A stretch of DNA of 54,019 bases from the NCBI GenBank assembly GCA_024278275.1, contig JAJRTN010000182.1, positions 1 to 54,019 of the forward strand, written 5' to 3'. Position numbers and translations under genes: made by a program. Numbering within the stretch: position 1 is the stretch's first letter; each line of letters opens with the position of its first letter. The notes below the pieces were generated by a model. The model saw nothing but the letters and a program-made list of their open reading frames with translations. It did not search any database and had not been told where the DNA came from. Source of the DNA: Candidatus Hydrogenedentota bacterium. GTDB lineage: Bacteria; Hydrogenedentota; Hydrogenedentia; Hydrogenedentales; JAJRTN01. Shown here in pieces: positions 34,983 to 43,581 of this stretch.

Positions 34983-36446
34983 ATGAAGGCCATCATGCTG
35001 ATGTTCGATTCGCTTAACCGCCGAATGCTTGCGCCCTATGGCTGCGACTGGACGCATACGCCCAATTTCCAGCGCCTGGCGAAGCACGCGGTCACCTTCG
35101 ACAACGCCTATATCGGGAGCATGTGTTGCATTCCCGCGCGCCGGGAATTGCACACGGGGCGGTATAATTTTCTCCATCGGGGCTGGGGACCGTTGGAACC
35201 GTTTGACGATTCCATGCCCGCCATGCTTCGAGACAGCGGCATCTATACCCATCTGGCCACGGACCATTACCATTATTGGGAAAACGGCGGTTGTACCTAT
35301 CACACCATGTACAGCAGCTTCGAGATTGAACGGGGGCAGGAGTTCGATCTGTGGAAAGGCGTGGTGCGCGAGCCGGAGGAGCCGGAGCATCTCGGCCATT
35401 GGGCCCGTCCTTATTGGGTCAATCGAGAATTCATGCAGCGGGAGGAGGATCATACTTCCGTGCGCACGGTGAAGCGCGGCCTGGAGTTTATCGAGCGCAA
35501 CCACCACGACGACCGGTGGTTTCTCCACATAGAGTGTTTTGATCCCCACGAGCCGTATTTCGCCAACGAGCAGTTCCGCAAGCTCTATGCCCACGATTAT
35601 GACGGTCCCCATTTCGACTGGCCTTCCTACCGGCCCGTCAATGAAACGCCCGAACAGGTCGAGCATTGCCGGCGCGAGTACGCCGCGTTGCTGAGCATGT
35701 GCGACGCCCAGTTGGGCAAAGTGCTGGATATGATGGACGAAAAGGGCTTGTGGGACGATACCATGCTGATCGTCAACACGGACCACGGATACCTCCTGGG
35801 TGAGCATGGATGGTGGGCCAAGGCCATGCCGCCCTGGTACCAGGAGTTGGCGAATACGCCCCTGTTTATCTGGGATCCACGGTCCCGCGTGGCGGGTGAG
35901 CGGCGGCAGGCGCTGGTGCAGACCATTGACCTCGCGCCCACGCTGCTGGATTACTTTGGCGTGACGCCCACGGCGGACATGGAGGGCGTGCCTTTGGCCC
36001 AAACCATTGCCGATGACACGACGGTTCGCGACGCGGCGCTTTTCGGGATGTTCGGGTGCCAGGTGAACGTTACGGATGGACGGTATGTCTACATGCGGGC
36101 CGCGGTTCCGGGCAATGAGCCCTGTTACGAATACACCCTCATGCCCCAGCTCATGCGCAACGCCATGCCGGTCGAGCGTCTGAGAAAGGCTGTTCTCGGC
36201 CCCGCCTTCCCCTTCACCAAGGGATGCCCCACGCTGAAAGTGCCGGGGGGTGCCTGGCCGAATGTCTCGCAACATGGCACCACGCTCTTCGACCTCAAGA
36301 CGGACCCGGGCCAGGAGCATCCGCTGGAGGACGCCGCGGTGGAGGCGTCCATGGTGGCGCACCTCGTTCGATTGATGCACAAGAATCACGCTCCCGCCGA
36401 GCAGTTTGAGCGAATCGGGCTGGCCGCGGATGACCGCGGGCAATAG
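34983..36446 (+). CDS. Sulfatase with intact C-x-P-x-R formylglycine motif
   Basis: This 487-aa protein begins MKAIMLMFDSLNRRMLAPYG, with a metal-binding Asp at the start of the sulfatase fold. The nucleophile Cys49 is in MCCIPARRELHTGR: C-I-P-A-R matches the formylglycine signature of type I sulfatases. NTDHGYLLGEHGWWAK supplies the other metal ligands. No signal peptide is seen, so it may be cytoplasmic, unlike the two sulfatase-fold proteins at 22323 and 25903. AGGAG eight bases upstream supports the ATG at 34983. No formylglycine-generating enzyme gene lies in the window. The substrate, perhaps a sulfated glycan fragment, is unknown. Confidence 0.88.
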   Translation: MKAIMLMFDSLNRRMLAPYGCDWTHTPNFQRLAKHAVTFDNAYIGSMCCIPARRELHTGRYNFLHRGWGPLEPFDDSMPAMLRDSGIYTHLATDHYHYWENGGCTYHTMYSSFEIERGQEFDLWKGVVREPEEPEHLGHWARPYWVNREFMQREEDHTSVRTVKRGLEFIERNHHDDRWFLHIECFDPHEPYFANEQFRKLYAHDYDGPHFDWPSYRPVNETPEQVEHCRREYAALLSMCDAQLGKVLDMMDEKGLWDDTMLIVNTDHGYLLGEHGWWAKAMPPWYQELANTPLFIWDPRSRVAGERRQALVQTIDLAPTLLDYFGVTPTADMEGVPLAQTIADDTTVRDAALFGMFGCQVNVTDGRYVYMRAAVPGNEPCYEYTLMPQLMRNAMPVERLRKAVLGPAFPFTKGCPTLKVPGGAWPNVSQHGTTLFDLKTDPGQEHPLEDAAVEASMVAHLVRLMHKNHAPAEQFERIGLAADDRGQ

Positions 36447-36469
36447 GGAACACGGTCCGGATCGCGTAT

Positions 36470-36499
36470 TTGACTGGCCAAAGCACCGTGGGGTAGAGT
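36470..36499 (+). promoter_or_regulatory. Candidate promoter of the OPT/FtsX operon
   Basis: TTGACT (36470-36475), 18 bases, TAGAGT (36494-36499), a four-of-six match for the -10. The predicted start near 36506 gives a leader of about 215 bases to the TTG at 36722. No gene is seen in 36447-36721. Confidence 0.35.
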
Positions 36500-36721
36500 A
36501 ACGGCCCGTTTGCCGCGCCAGCGGGCCACGAGCGAATACGGCTCACGGGGGCGTGGGAGCCGTTTGCCGGCAGGGAAAGGGCAAGGAGGGACTTGGGCAT
36601 GGAAGATTTGCGGGGGGATTGTCCATTCCGAAGGCTCCTGGAGTGCTTTTTCACCCGCCGATGAGGAGTATATAGCCGGCCCGCCTTCCATGGGGCCGTC
36701 AGTGACCGAAGGAACACGGGA

Positions 36722-38758
36722 TTGAGCAATTCTGAAGAAGTCACGGCCGCTGCTTTGGCGAGTATGGCGCCACCCGGTCAATTGGGCGACGATGTGAAGC
36801 CAAGGTTTGTCTCCCTGCGCTCTATATTGATCGCCTGCGCGCTGATGCCCATCATGGCCATCTGGGTTGTCTCCTCGGAACTCATCTGGTATTCGGGCCA
36901 TTCCACCACCATTTCCCTTTTCTTCCATGTCACGTTCGTGATTTTCCTCCTGGCCCTTCTCAATCTCGTTGTTGAACACAAGTGGCCCCGTCACGCCCTG
37001 ACCCCCGGCGAACTCATGACCATCTACATGATGCTCTCGGTGGGCAGCACGTTTTGCAGCCATGATCTCTTGCAGATCATGATCCCCATGCTGGGCTATC
37101 CCGCCTATTTCGCCAATCCGCAGAATGGCTGGGCGAATGTTATTCTGAACCGCATCCCCAGTTGGGCTTACCTGGGCAACAGCACGCCAAGCGCCGGTGA
37201 GGCCATGACGGGGCTTGCCGTGGGGAACTCAACCATTTATGACTGGGGCATCCTGTTGGCCTGGGCGAAGCCGCTGGCGTTTTGGGGCACTTTTCTGCTG
37301 GCGCTGATGGGCGCGCTGCTGACGATCAATATCTTCTTTCGTCTGCACTGGACGGAACGGGAGAAGCTCAGTTTTCCGGTGATCCAGATCCCCCTGTTGA
37401 TTGCGACGAATCTGCGTTCGCTGCTGACCAATAAGCTGTTCTGGATCGCTTTCGGCATTACGGCTTCCATTGATATTCTCAACGGTTTCCAGTATCTCTA
37501 CCCCAACCTGCCGGCCATTCCCATCGTCAAGGCGTTCACCTTCGCGGATTATTTCACCGAGCGCCCCTGGAACGCCATCGCCGCGACGGAGATCAATCTC
37601 TATCCCTTCGTGATTGGCCTGGTGTTCTTCATGCCGGTCGACCTGGCCTTCAGTTGCTGGTTTTTCTACCTCTTTTTCCAGTTGCAGCGGGTACTGACCT
37701 CGGCCATCGGCATCACCGATCTGCCCGGTTTTCCCTTTCCCAACGAGCAGGCCGCGGGAGGCTACATCGCCCTGGGCCTGCTGGCCATCTGGCTGTCCCG
37801 CAAGCACCTGAAAGGCGTTTTCCGGAAGATACTCGGGTTGCCGGGGGGCACCGATGATTCGGCGGAACCCATGAGCTACCGGGCCGCCTTGGTTATCTTC
37901 CTGACCTGTTTCGTGGTGCTCATCGTGGAGGGGGTGATGCTTACGCGCACCATCCCCGAAGGGCAGGCCAACGTCACGGGCATTGGCTATTCCATCGTGA
38001 TCATGATCGCCTTCTTCATTATCTTTTTCCTCTACTCGATTGCCATTGCGCGCATGCGCGCGGAGTTGGGGCCTCCGGCCCACGATCTGCACAACATGGG
38101 GCCCGACGCGGTGATTCACAACGCGTTGGGCACGCACGGCCTGGGGTATAACAACGTGGCCGCTTTCACCATGTTCTTCTGGTTCAACCGGGCGTACCGG
38201 GCGCACTTCTCGGCGCACAGCATGGAAGGGTTCAAACTGGCCCAACTCACGCGCTTGACCAGCCGGTCCATGATGTACGCCATGCTGGTGGCCATTGTCG
38301 TGGGTATTCTGGCGGCGTTTTGGGCGTTGCTGCACCTGCTGACGGTCCATGGGTACAGCGGCCGGCCCGCGGGTGACGCTTTCTCGGCCGAGGCGTGGAA
38401 CAAGATGGCGGCGTGGCTGTCTTTCCCCCAGCGACCGAAGATAGCGGCCACCCTGGCGGTGGTGGTCGGTTTTGGATTCTCCATTCTGCTCGGCGGCATG
38501 CGCATGCGTTTCACCTGGTGGCTCTGGCACCCGGTGGGTTACGCGACCTCCACGTCGTGGTCCATGGGGAAACTCTGGTTCTGCATGTTCCTGGGCTGGC
38601 TGGTCAAGGCCCTGATTATCCGTTACGGTGGCGCTCAACTGTACCGCAAGGCCATGCCTTTCTTTATCGGACTGGTCATGGGCGAGTTCGTGGTCGGCAG
38701 TCTCTGGTTGATTTACGGCGACATCGTGGGGGTTACCGTGTACCGCTTCTGGGGATAG
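36722..38758 (+). CDS. OPT-like membrane protein (DUF6785/DUF6784 type), copy 1
   Basis: The 678-aa protein has twelve or more hydrophobic spans. WVVSSELIWYSGHSTTISLF and HALTPGELMTIYMMLSVGST in the first 120 residues are typical of proteins annotated DUF6785. FFWFNRAYRAHFSAHSMEGF, followed by the C-terminal span cluster, matches the DUF6784 part. The family resembles oligopeptide transporters (OPT), but no substrate is known. AAGGA eight bases upstream supports the TTG start. It is the first gene of a run of five same-strand genes continuing with a pseudopeptidase-FtsX fusion 98 bases downstream. Family naming is from memory of its motifs. Confidence 0.75.
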   Translation: MSNSEEVTAAALASMAPPGQLGDDVKPRFVSLRSILIACALMPIMAIWVVSSELIWYSGHSTTISLFFHVTFVIFLLALLNLVVEHKWPRHALTPGELMTIYMMLSVGSTFCSHDLLQIMIPMLGYPAYFANPQNGWANVILNRIPSWAYLGNSTPSAGEAMTGLAVGNSTIYDWGILLAWAKPLAFWGTFLLALMGALLTINIFFRLHWTEREKLSFPVIQIPLLIATNLRSLLTNKLFWIAFGITASIDILNGFQYLYPNLPAIPIVKAFTFADYFTERPWNAIAATEINLYPFVIGLVFFMPVDLAFSCWFFYLFFQLQRVLTSAIGITDLPGFPFPNEQAAGGYIALGLLAIWLSRKHLKGVFRKILGLPGGTDDSAEPMSYRAALVIFLTCFVVLIVEGVMLTRTIPEGQANVTGIGYSIVIMIAFFIIFFLYSIAIARMRAELGPPAHDLHNMGPDAVIHNALGTHGLGYNNVAAFTMFFWFNRAYRAHFSAHSMEGFKLAQLTRLTSRSMMYAMLVAIVVGILAAFWALLHLLTVHGYSGRPAGDAFSAEAWNKMAAWLSFPQRPKIAATLAVVVGFGFSILLGGMRMRFTWWLWHPVGYATSTSWSMGKLWFCMFLGWLVKALIIRYGGAQLYRKAMPFFIGLVMGEFVVGSLWLIYGDIVGVTVYRFWG

Positions 38759-38856
38759 CGCACGCCGCCCCCAGCGCATATACTAGCAATCATACGTGAA
38801 CCAGGCAGTGGGACGGCCCATGAGGGACCGTCTCCTTCCACGGGGACGGCGCTTCG

Positions 38857-41800
38857 ATGTCAAGAAAAGAGTCTATAGGGTCCAGGCTGACATGGACCTT
38901 CCTGGCCGTGGTGATTATCGCGGTCACCGTGGCGGGCGCCTGGTGGACCGGACGCCCCACCAAGCTTGTCATCGACATTCCCAAAGTGGGTTTGGACGAT
39001 GACCTTCGTATTGACAATATCCGCAACTATATTCAGCGCCTGACGCGCTATCCGTCCCGCATGTCGGGGTCGGCGGGAGCCGAGGACGCTTTCCGGTTTA
39101 TTACCGGCGAAATGGAGCGGCTGGGCGTCTCCGATTATGAAGTGCAGTCTTTCGACGTGGCCGTGCCGGTGGTTACGCGCGCCGTGCTTCGCCTGGGCAC
39201 GGGACCGAAGGCCCCCGAGATCCCGTTGCATCCCCTGTGGCCCAACCTGGTCCGCACGAGTCAGACACCGCCCGAGGGACTGACGGGGCCGATTGTGGAC
39301 GTGGGCCGGGGCACCGACGCGGACTTGGCGGGCAAGGCCATTCGCGGATCCATCGTGGTGATGGACTCCAAGAGCGAGGCCGAATGGCTGAGCATCCAGG
39401 AGTTTGGCGGCAAGGCGGTCATTTTCCGGGCGAATCCGGACAGCACGGGCAACCAGGCGCGCAAGAAATTCCTCACCGTGCCCGCTAATATCCCGCGTTT
39501 TTACATCGAAACCGGGCATTTGGCCGCGCTGGATGCCTATGCCGCCAAGAAGGGCGCGCAGGCCAACCTGCAATGCGACATGGAGTGGCGGAATGTTACG
39601 GCGCGAAATATCTTTGTCAGGCTCACGGGGGGGAATCCCCTGCCCGATTCCACGCCGGAAGACCTGAAGCCCGTTATTTTCCATACCTATTACGACAGCA
39701 TCAGCGTGGTGCCGGACCTTGCGCCGGGGGCCGAGCAGGCCTGCGGGGCGGCGACCCTTCTCGAACTGGCCCGTTACATCAAGAACCTGGGTGAAGCGCC
39801 CACCCGCCCCATCTACCTTCTTTTCACGGGCGCTCACGGACAGGCCCTCGGCGGCATCACCCATTTCACGCGGAAACTCTCCGACGGGTTGCGCCATGGC
39901 TGGGCGGCGGAAGACGCGGATTCCCTGCTCGCCCGGATGGGCGAGCCCAGTTTGATGATTGGCCTGGACCTTTCCAGCCGTTCCCATCGGATGGGGCTGT
40001 TCGCCATGGGCCGCTTCCGCCAGCAGTATGAGCATTTACTGCGGCCCAAGTTTGCCGAACTGGGTCTGAAGCTGGACAAGTACGCGCGGGATCACATGAC
40101 CGATTATGACGAGGAATCGCGGTACTCGGTTCACACGAAAACGCCTTTCGTTGATTGTATCAACCTTACCCTCGGTCGCGGTTGGTGGACCTACTTCCCT
40201 TACCAGTCAACCTTCGAGAGCGAAATCCCTACGTTGGCCGGCATTCCGGCGGTCACACTGGGCACCATCAATGACGACCGGCCCCTGGTGGATACGCCGG
40301 AGGATCGTGTCGACCGTCTTGATTTTGACCTGCTGGAACAGCAGCTTACCTACAAGGAAGGGCAGCGGCCCGGCCTCGCCAAGCTGATGCTGGCCTTCGC
40401 CTATTGGCGCGGGCCGTTCATCAGCGGCGATCTCGAGTACAAGATGGGGCGAGTGCAGGGGCGCACGGTCTGGCTGAACCAGGAGAAGGACTACACGCCG
40501 AACCGCGCGTTGGCCCATGCGGTGGTCGCCCTCAAGACCTACCGCGCGGACAAGTACCTCATGGGTACGCGCGGCATGCCCGTGGTGATTTCGGACGATG
40601 ACGGCAATTATGTCTTCGACGGACTCATCGATGTCACCGCCAATGCCCAGTTCCGCAAGGTGGAGGCGGAGTCTTACGGCATCGCCACCCGGGACTTCCT
40701 CGATGCCAATCCCGAGGCGCGCCGCGAGTATCTTCGCATCCTGCGCAAGGGCGGGCAGGAGGCCAGGGATGTGGCGGCCGACGGCAGCATCATGTTCGCG
40801 GTGGACCAGGCGCGTCCCGGCGAGTATCCCTTCGCCACGGGCATTATGAAGGAAGACCAGTATCTCAACCTGGTGAACTTCCCCTGCAAGCCCATCACGC
40901 TTTACGGATTGCTGGAGCCGCGCGGTTTCAATTCCCTGACCGACCTTCAGATCCTGGACGCTTCCACGGAGAGTCCGCCCTACCAGTGGGGGGTCAGCAA
41001 GATTGACGTGGCCTGGGGGGACCCGGAAGAGAATTGCATGAGCGTCTGGGCCGATCCGACGCTGGTGGTACGGCTGACCCTGGGCTTTGGCCTGCGCGAA
41101 AAACGGCTCGTGCTGCTGAACAACTCCCCGGAAGACCCCATCGGCAAGGGGTATGTGCTCAGCGACCTGGAGACCGTGCCCTCGTGGGTGTTGCAGGGCG
41201 CGCAAAACATGCTGTGGCTCGACGACTATCGCATCAACCAGTTTGAGTCGAACGGCGTCACCAACCCGCGCGTGACGGAACTGCACGGTGAGGCCACCCG
41301 GTTGCTGGCAGAGGCGAAAGAAGCCCTTGAAAACCGGGATTACGCCACCTACCGCACCAAGGCGGAGCGGGGCTGGGCGCTCGAAAGCAGTGTTTACAAC
41401 GAGTTGCTGGGCACGGCCAACAACATGATCAAGGGCGTACTCTTCTACCTGCTGTTGCTCCTGCCCTTTTCCTACTGCCTGGAACGCCTCGTGTTCGCGA
41501 GCGGTACCATCAAGGGCCGTATCATCGGCATGTTGGTGGTTTTCAGCATCAGTTTCATCGGTCTGGCCATGATTCACCCGGCCTTCCGCTTCACCATGAC
41601 CCCGCTGCTGGTGCTCCTGGCTTTCATCATCCTCTCCCTCGCCGTGTCGGTGAGCCTGTTGATTCTCGGCAAGTTCGACGCCCTGCTTCAGGAGCGCAAA
41701 CAGGCGGCGACCGGCACGCACGAGGACAGCGTGGCGGTGAGCAACGTGGCCATTCGCGCCATTGACCTGGGCATCGCCAATATCCGGCGCCGCCCGCAGC

Positions 41801-43581
41801 GGGCCTGGCTGACGGGCACCACCATCGTGCTGGTCACCTTCACCCTGTTGTCGTTCACCTCCGTGGTGCCGGAAGTGAGCATTTCCCGGCTCAAGCATCC
41901 CGACGGCAAGCCGGTGTACCGCGGACTGCTCACGCGTGATCCCCACTGGAACCCCATGCCGAACCCCCTCTATGATTCGCTCCGCCGCAGTTTCCTGGAC
42001 GAAGTCCACGGGGGGCCCAAGGGAAATGTCCTGGCCGGTCGGGCCTGGTATTTTTCCGACTACGCGGGAAACCTTTCGCAGGTTGATCTTCTCACGGTGG
42101 ACGATAAAGCGGACGCGGCCAGAGAAAAGACCATGGATTCCAAGGGCACCTTCACGGCCGTGTCGCTGATCGGCCTGGAGCCGGATGAGGTCAAGATCAC
42201 CGATGTGGCTTCGACGCTCGTGGCGGGCCGGTGGTTTAAGGACCCGGACGAGAAGTCCATCATATTGCCCGAGCACGTGGCCGAGAACCTGGGGCTGGGC
42301 AAAGACGACTTGGGAACGCTGATCCGTGTCTTCGGCCAGGAACTGCCTTTGGTGGGGATTCTGGACGGCAAGAAGTTTGACGAACTGCGCGACATTGACG
42401 GTGAGCCGCTGACGCCGGTGAACTTCCAGCAGCAGTTGCTCAATGACGCGGCCTCGGAAACCGTCCAGGATGTGGACACGCTGAAAGAGTACGTCCATTG
42501 GCCCACGGACCGGAACGTGTTTGTACCCTTCAAGTTTTGCCGGAGCCTGGGTGGCACCATCCGCAGCGTGGCCATTCTCTCCGGCCCGGATGTAACCCCC
42601 GGCGGGGAAGCGGAAGAGTACGCCCGCCGCTCGAACCTGACCATTCTGGCAAGCGAAGAAGGCACGGTTACCCTGTTCGCCTCCATGAATCGCAGCCGCA
42701 TGACCGGCGCCGCGCAGATCATCATTCCGCTCATCCTGGGCTTCATCATGGTACTGGGCACCATGCTCGGCTCGGTCTATGAACGGCGCCGCGAGATCTT
42801 CGTATACAACTCCGTCGGCCTTTCCCCCAAGAACGTGGCCTCCCTTTTCCTGGCCGAGTCCGGGGTGTACGCCATCATCGGCGCGTCCGTCGGTTACCTG
42901 CTGGGCCAGGCCATTTCGAAAGGGCTGCTTACGACGGGGCTTCTTTCCGGCCTGAGCCTGAACTACTCCGCGAGTACGACGGTTATCGTCACCCTGATGA
43001 CCATGGGCATCGTGCTGATTTCCACCATCTACCCCGCGCGCCAGGCCTTTCTGTCGGCCATTCCCGAGCAACGCAAGCGCTTCGATGATTTTGAGGATGG
43101 CGACGACGAGGCGACGGGGGACAGCATCAGTCTGTTCCTTCCCTTCGTCGCCACGCCCGGAAGCGTCTTTGCCATGCAGGCGTACATGGAAGAATACCTG
43201 GACAGCGTGCAGGGTGTTTCGGTCGGTCGTCTGGCCGTGGACGACTTGAAGGCCGGCATGGGTGAAGTGGCCGGGCAACCCGCGCCCGTCTTGCACTTCC
43301 GGGCCTGGCTGGCGCCCTTCGACCTGGGTATCAGCCACGATGCGGCATTGCGCATCGTGTTCCGCGAGGATCGTGGCGTGTTCCAGTATCACCTCACGGC
43401 CACCCGGCACAGTGGGGACCAGCAGAACTGGCGGCGTCTCACGCCCTGGTTCATCATGGCCGTGCGCAAGCAGCTCCTGATGTGGCGCATTCTCACGCCG
43501 GAAGACCACGAGAAATACATGGATAAGGCCGAGCGCCTGTTCGGACAGCGAACCATTTCTGAGGATCCGACCCTTGGCTAA
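38857..43581 (+). CDS. Fusion of M28-peptidase-like ectodomain and FtsX-type permease, 1574 aa
   Basis: A single span at about 12-31 leads to an extracytoplasmic region of about 820 residues. Its first half resembles M28 aminopeptidases (NIFVRLTGG, then FHTYYDSISVVPDLAPGAEQ near 274-293 and LLFTGAHGQALGG near 320). The usual metal and catalytic residues are replaced: the HxD His is Tyr, the GADD Asps are Glu and Gln, and the Glu-Glu pair is His-Gly. Spans follow at about 857-940. A MacB-type permease then has one span (982-1003), a periplasmic domain of about 280 residues, and three spans (about 1286-1395) including MLGSVYERRREIFVYNSVGL. A 180-residue cytoplasmic tail is unassigned. It is probably a pseudopeptidase sensor or substrate-binding part of an ABC system. 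Confidence 0.8.
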   Translation: MSRKESIGSRLTWTFLAVVIIAVTVAGAWWTGRPTKLVIDIPKVGLDDDLRIDNIRNYIQRLTRYPSRMSGSAGAEDAFRFITGEMERLGVSDYEVQSFDVAVPVVTRAVLRLGTGPKAPEIPLHPLWPNLVRTSQTPPEGLTGPIVDVGRGTDADLAGKAIRGSIVVMDSKSEAEWLSIQEFGGKAVIFRANPDSTGNQARKKFLTVPANIPRFYIETGHLAALDAYAAKKGAQANLQCDMEWRNVTARNIFVRLTGGNPLPDSTPEDLKPVIFHTYYDSISVVPDLAPGAEQACGAATLLELARYIKNLGEAPTRPIYLLFTGAHGQALGGITHFTRKLSDGLRHGWAAEDADSLLARMGEPSLMIGLDLSSRSHRMGLFAMGRFRQQYEHLLRPKFAELGLKLDKYARDHMTDYDEESRYSVHTKTPFVDCINLTLGRGWWTYFPYQSTFESEIPTLAGIPAVTLGTINDDRPLVDTPEDRVDRLDFDLLEQQLTYKEGQRPGLAKLMLAFAYWRGPFISGDLEYKMGRVQGRTVWLNQEKDYTPNRALAHAVVALKTYRADKYLMGTRGMPVVISDDDGNYVFDGLIDVTANAQFRKVEAESYGIATRDFLDANPEARREYLRILRKGGQEARDVAADGSIMFAVDQARPGEYPFATGIMKEDQYLNLVNFPCKPITLYGLLEPRGFNSLTDLQILDASTESPPYQWGVSKIDVAWGDPEENCMSVWADPTLVVRLTLGFGLREKRLVLLNNSPEDPIGKGYVLSDLETVPSWVLQGAQNMLWLDDYRINQFESNGVTNPRVTELHGEATRLLAEAKEALENRDYATYRTKAERGWALESSVYNELLGTANNMIKGVLFYLLLLLPFSYCLERLVFASGTIKGRIIGMLVVFSISFIGLAMIHPAFRFTMTPLLVLLAFIILSLAVSVSLLILGKFDALLQERKQAATGTHEDSVAVSNVAIRAIDLGIANIRRRPQRAWLTGTTIVLVTFTLLSFTSVVPEVSISRLKHPDGKPVYRGLLTRDPHWNPMPNPLYDSLRRSFLDEVHGGPKGNVLAGRAWYFSDYAGNLSQVDLLTVDDKADAAREKTMDSKGTFTAVSLIGLEPDEVKITDVASTLVAGRWFKDPDEKSIILPEHVAENLGLGKDDLGTLIRVFGQELPLVGILDGKKFDELRDIDGEPLTPVNFQQQLLNDAASETVQDVDTLKEYVHWPTDRNVFVPFKFCRSLGGTIRSVAILSGPDVTPGGEAEEYARRSNLTILASEEGTVTLFASMNRSRMTGAAQIIIPLILGFIMVLGTMLGSVYERRREIFVYNSVGLSPKNVASLFLAESGVYAIIGASVGYLLGQAISKGLLTTGLLSGLSLNYSASTTVIVTLMTMGIVLISTIYPARQAFLSAIPEQRKRFDDFEDGDDEATGDSISLFLPFVATPGSVFAMQAYMEEYLDSVQGVSVGRLAVDDLKAGMGEVAGQPAPVLHFRAWLAPFDLGISHDAALRIVFREDRGVFQYHLTATRHSGDQQNWRRLTPWFIMAVRKQLLMWRILTPEDHEKYMDKAERLFGQRTISEDPTLG

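Noticed and set aside
35808-35826. GGTGGGCCAAGGCC match inside the sulfatase gene
   Set aside because: It encodes part of the conserved GWWAKA segment, and the second half of the palindrome is absent; chance similarity to the repeat ends.
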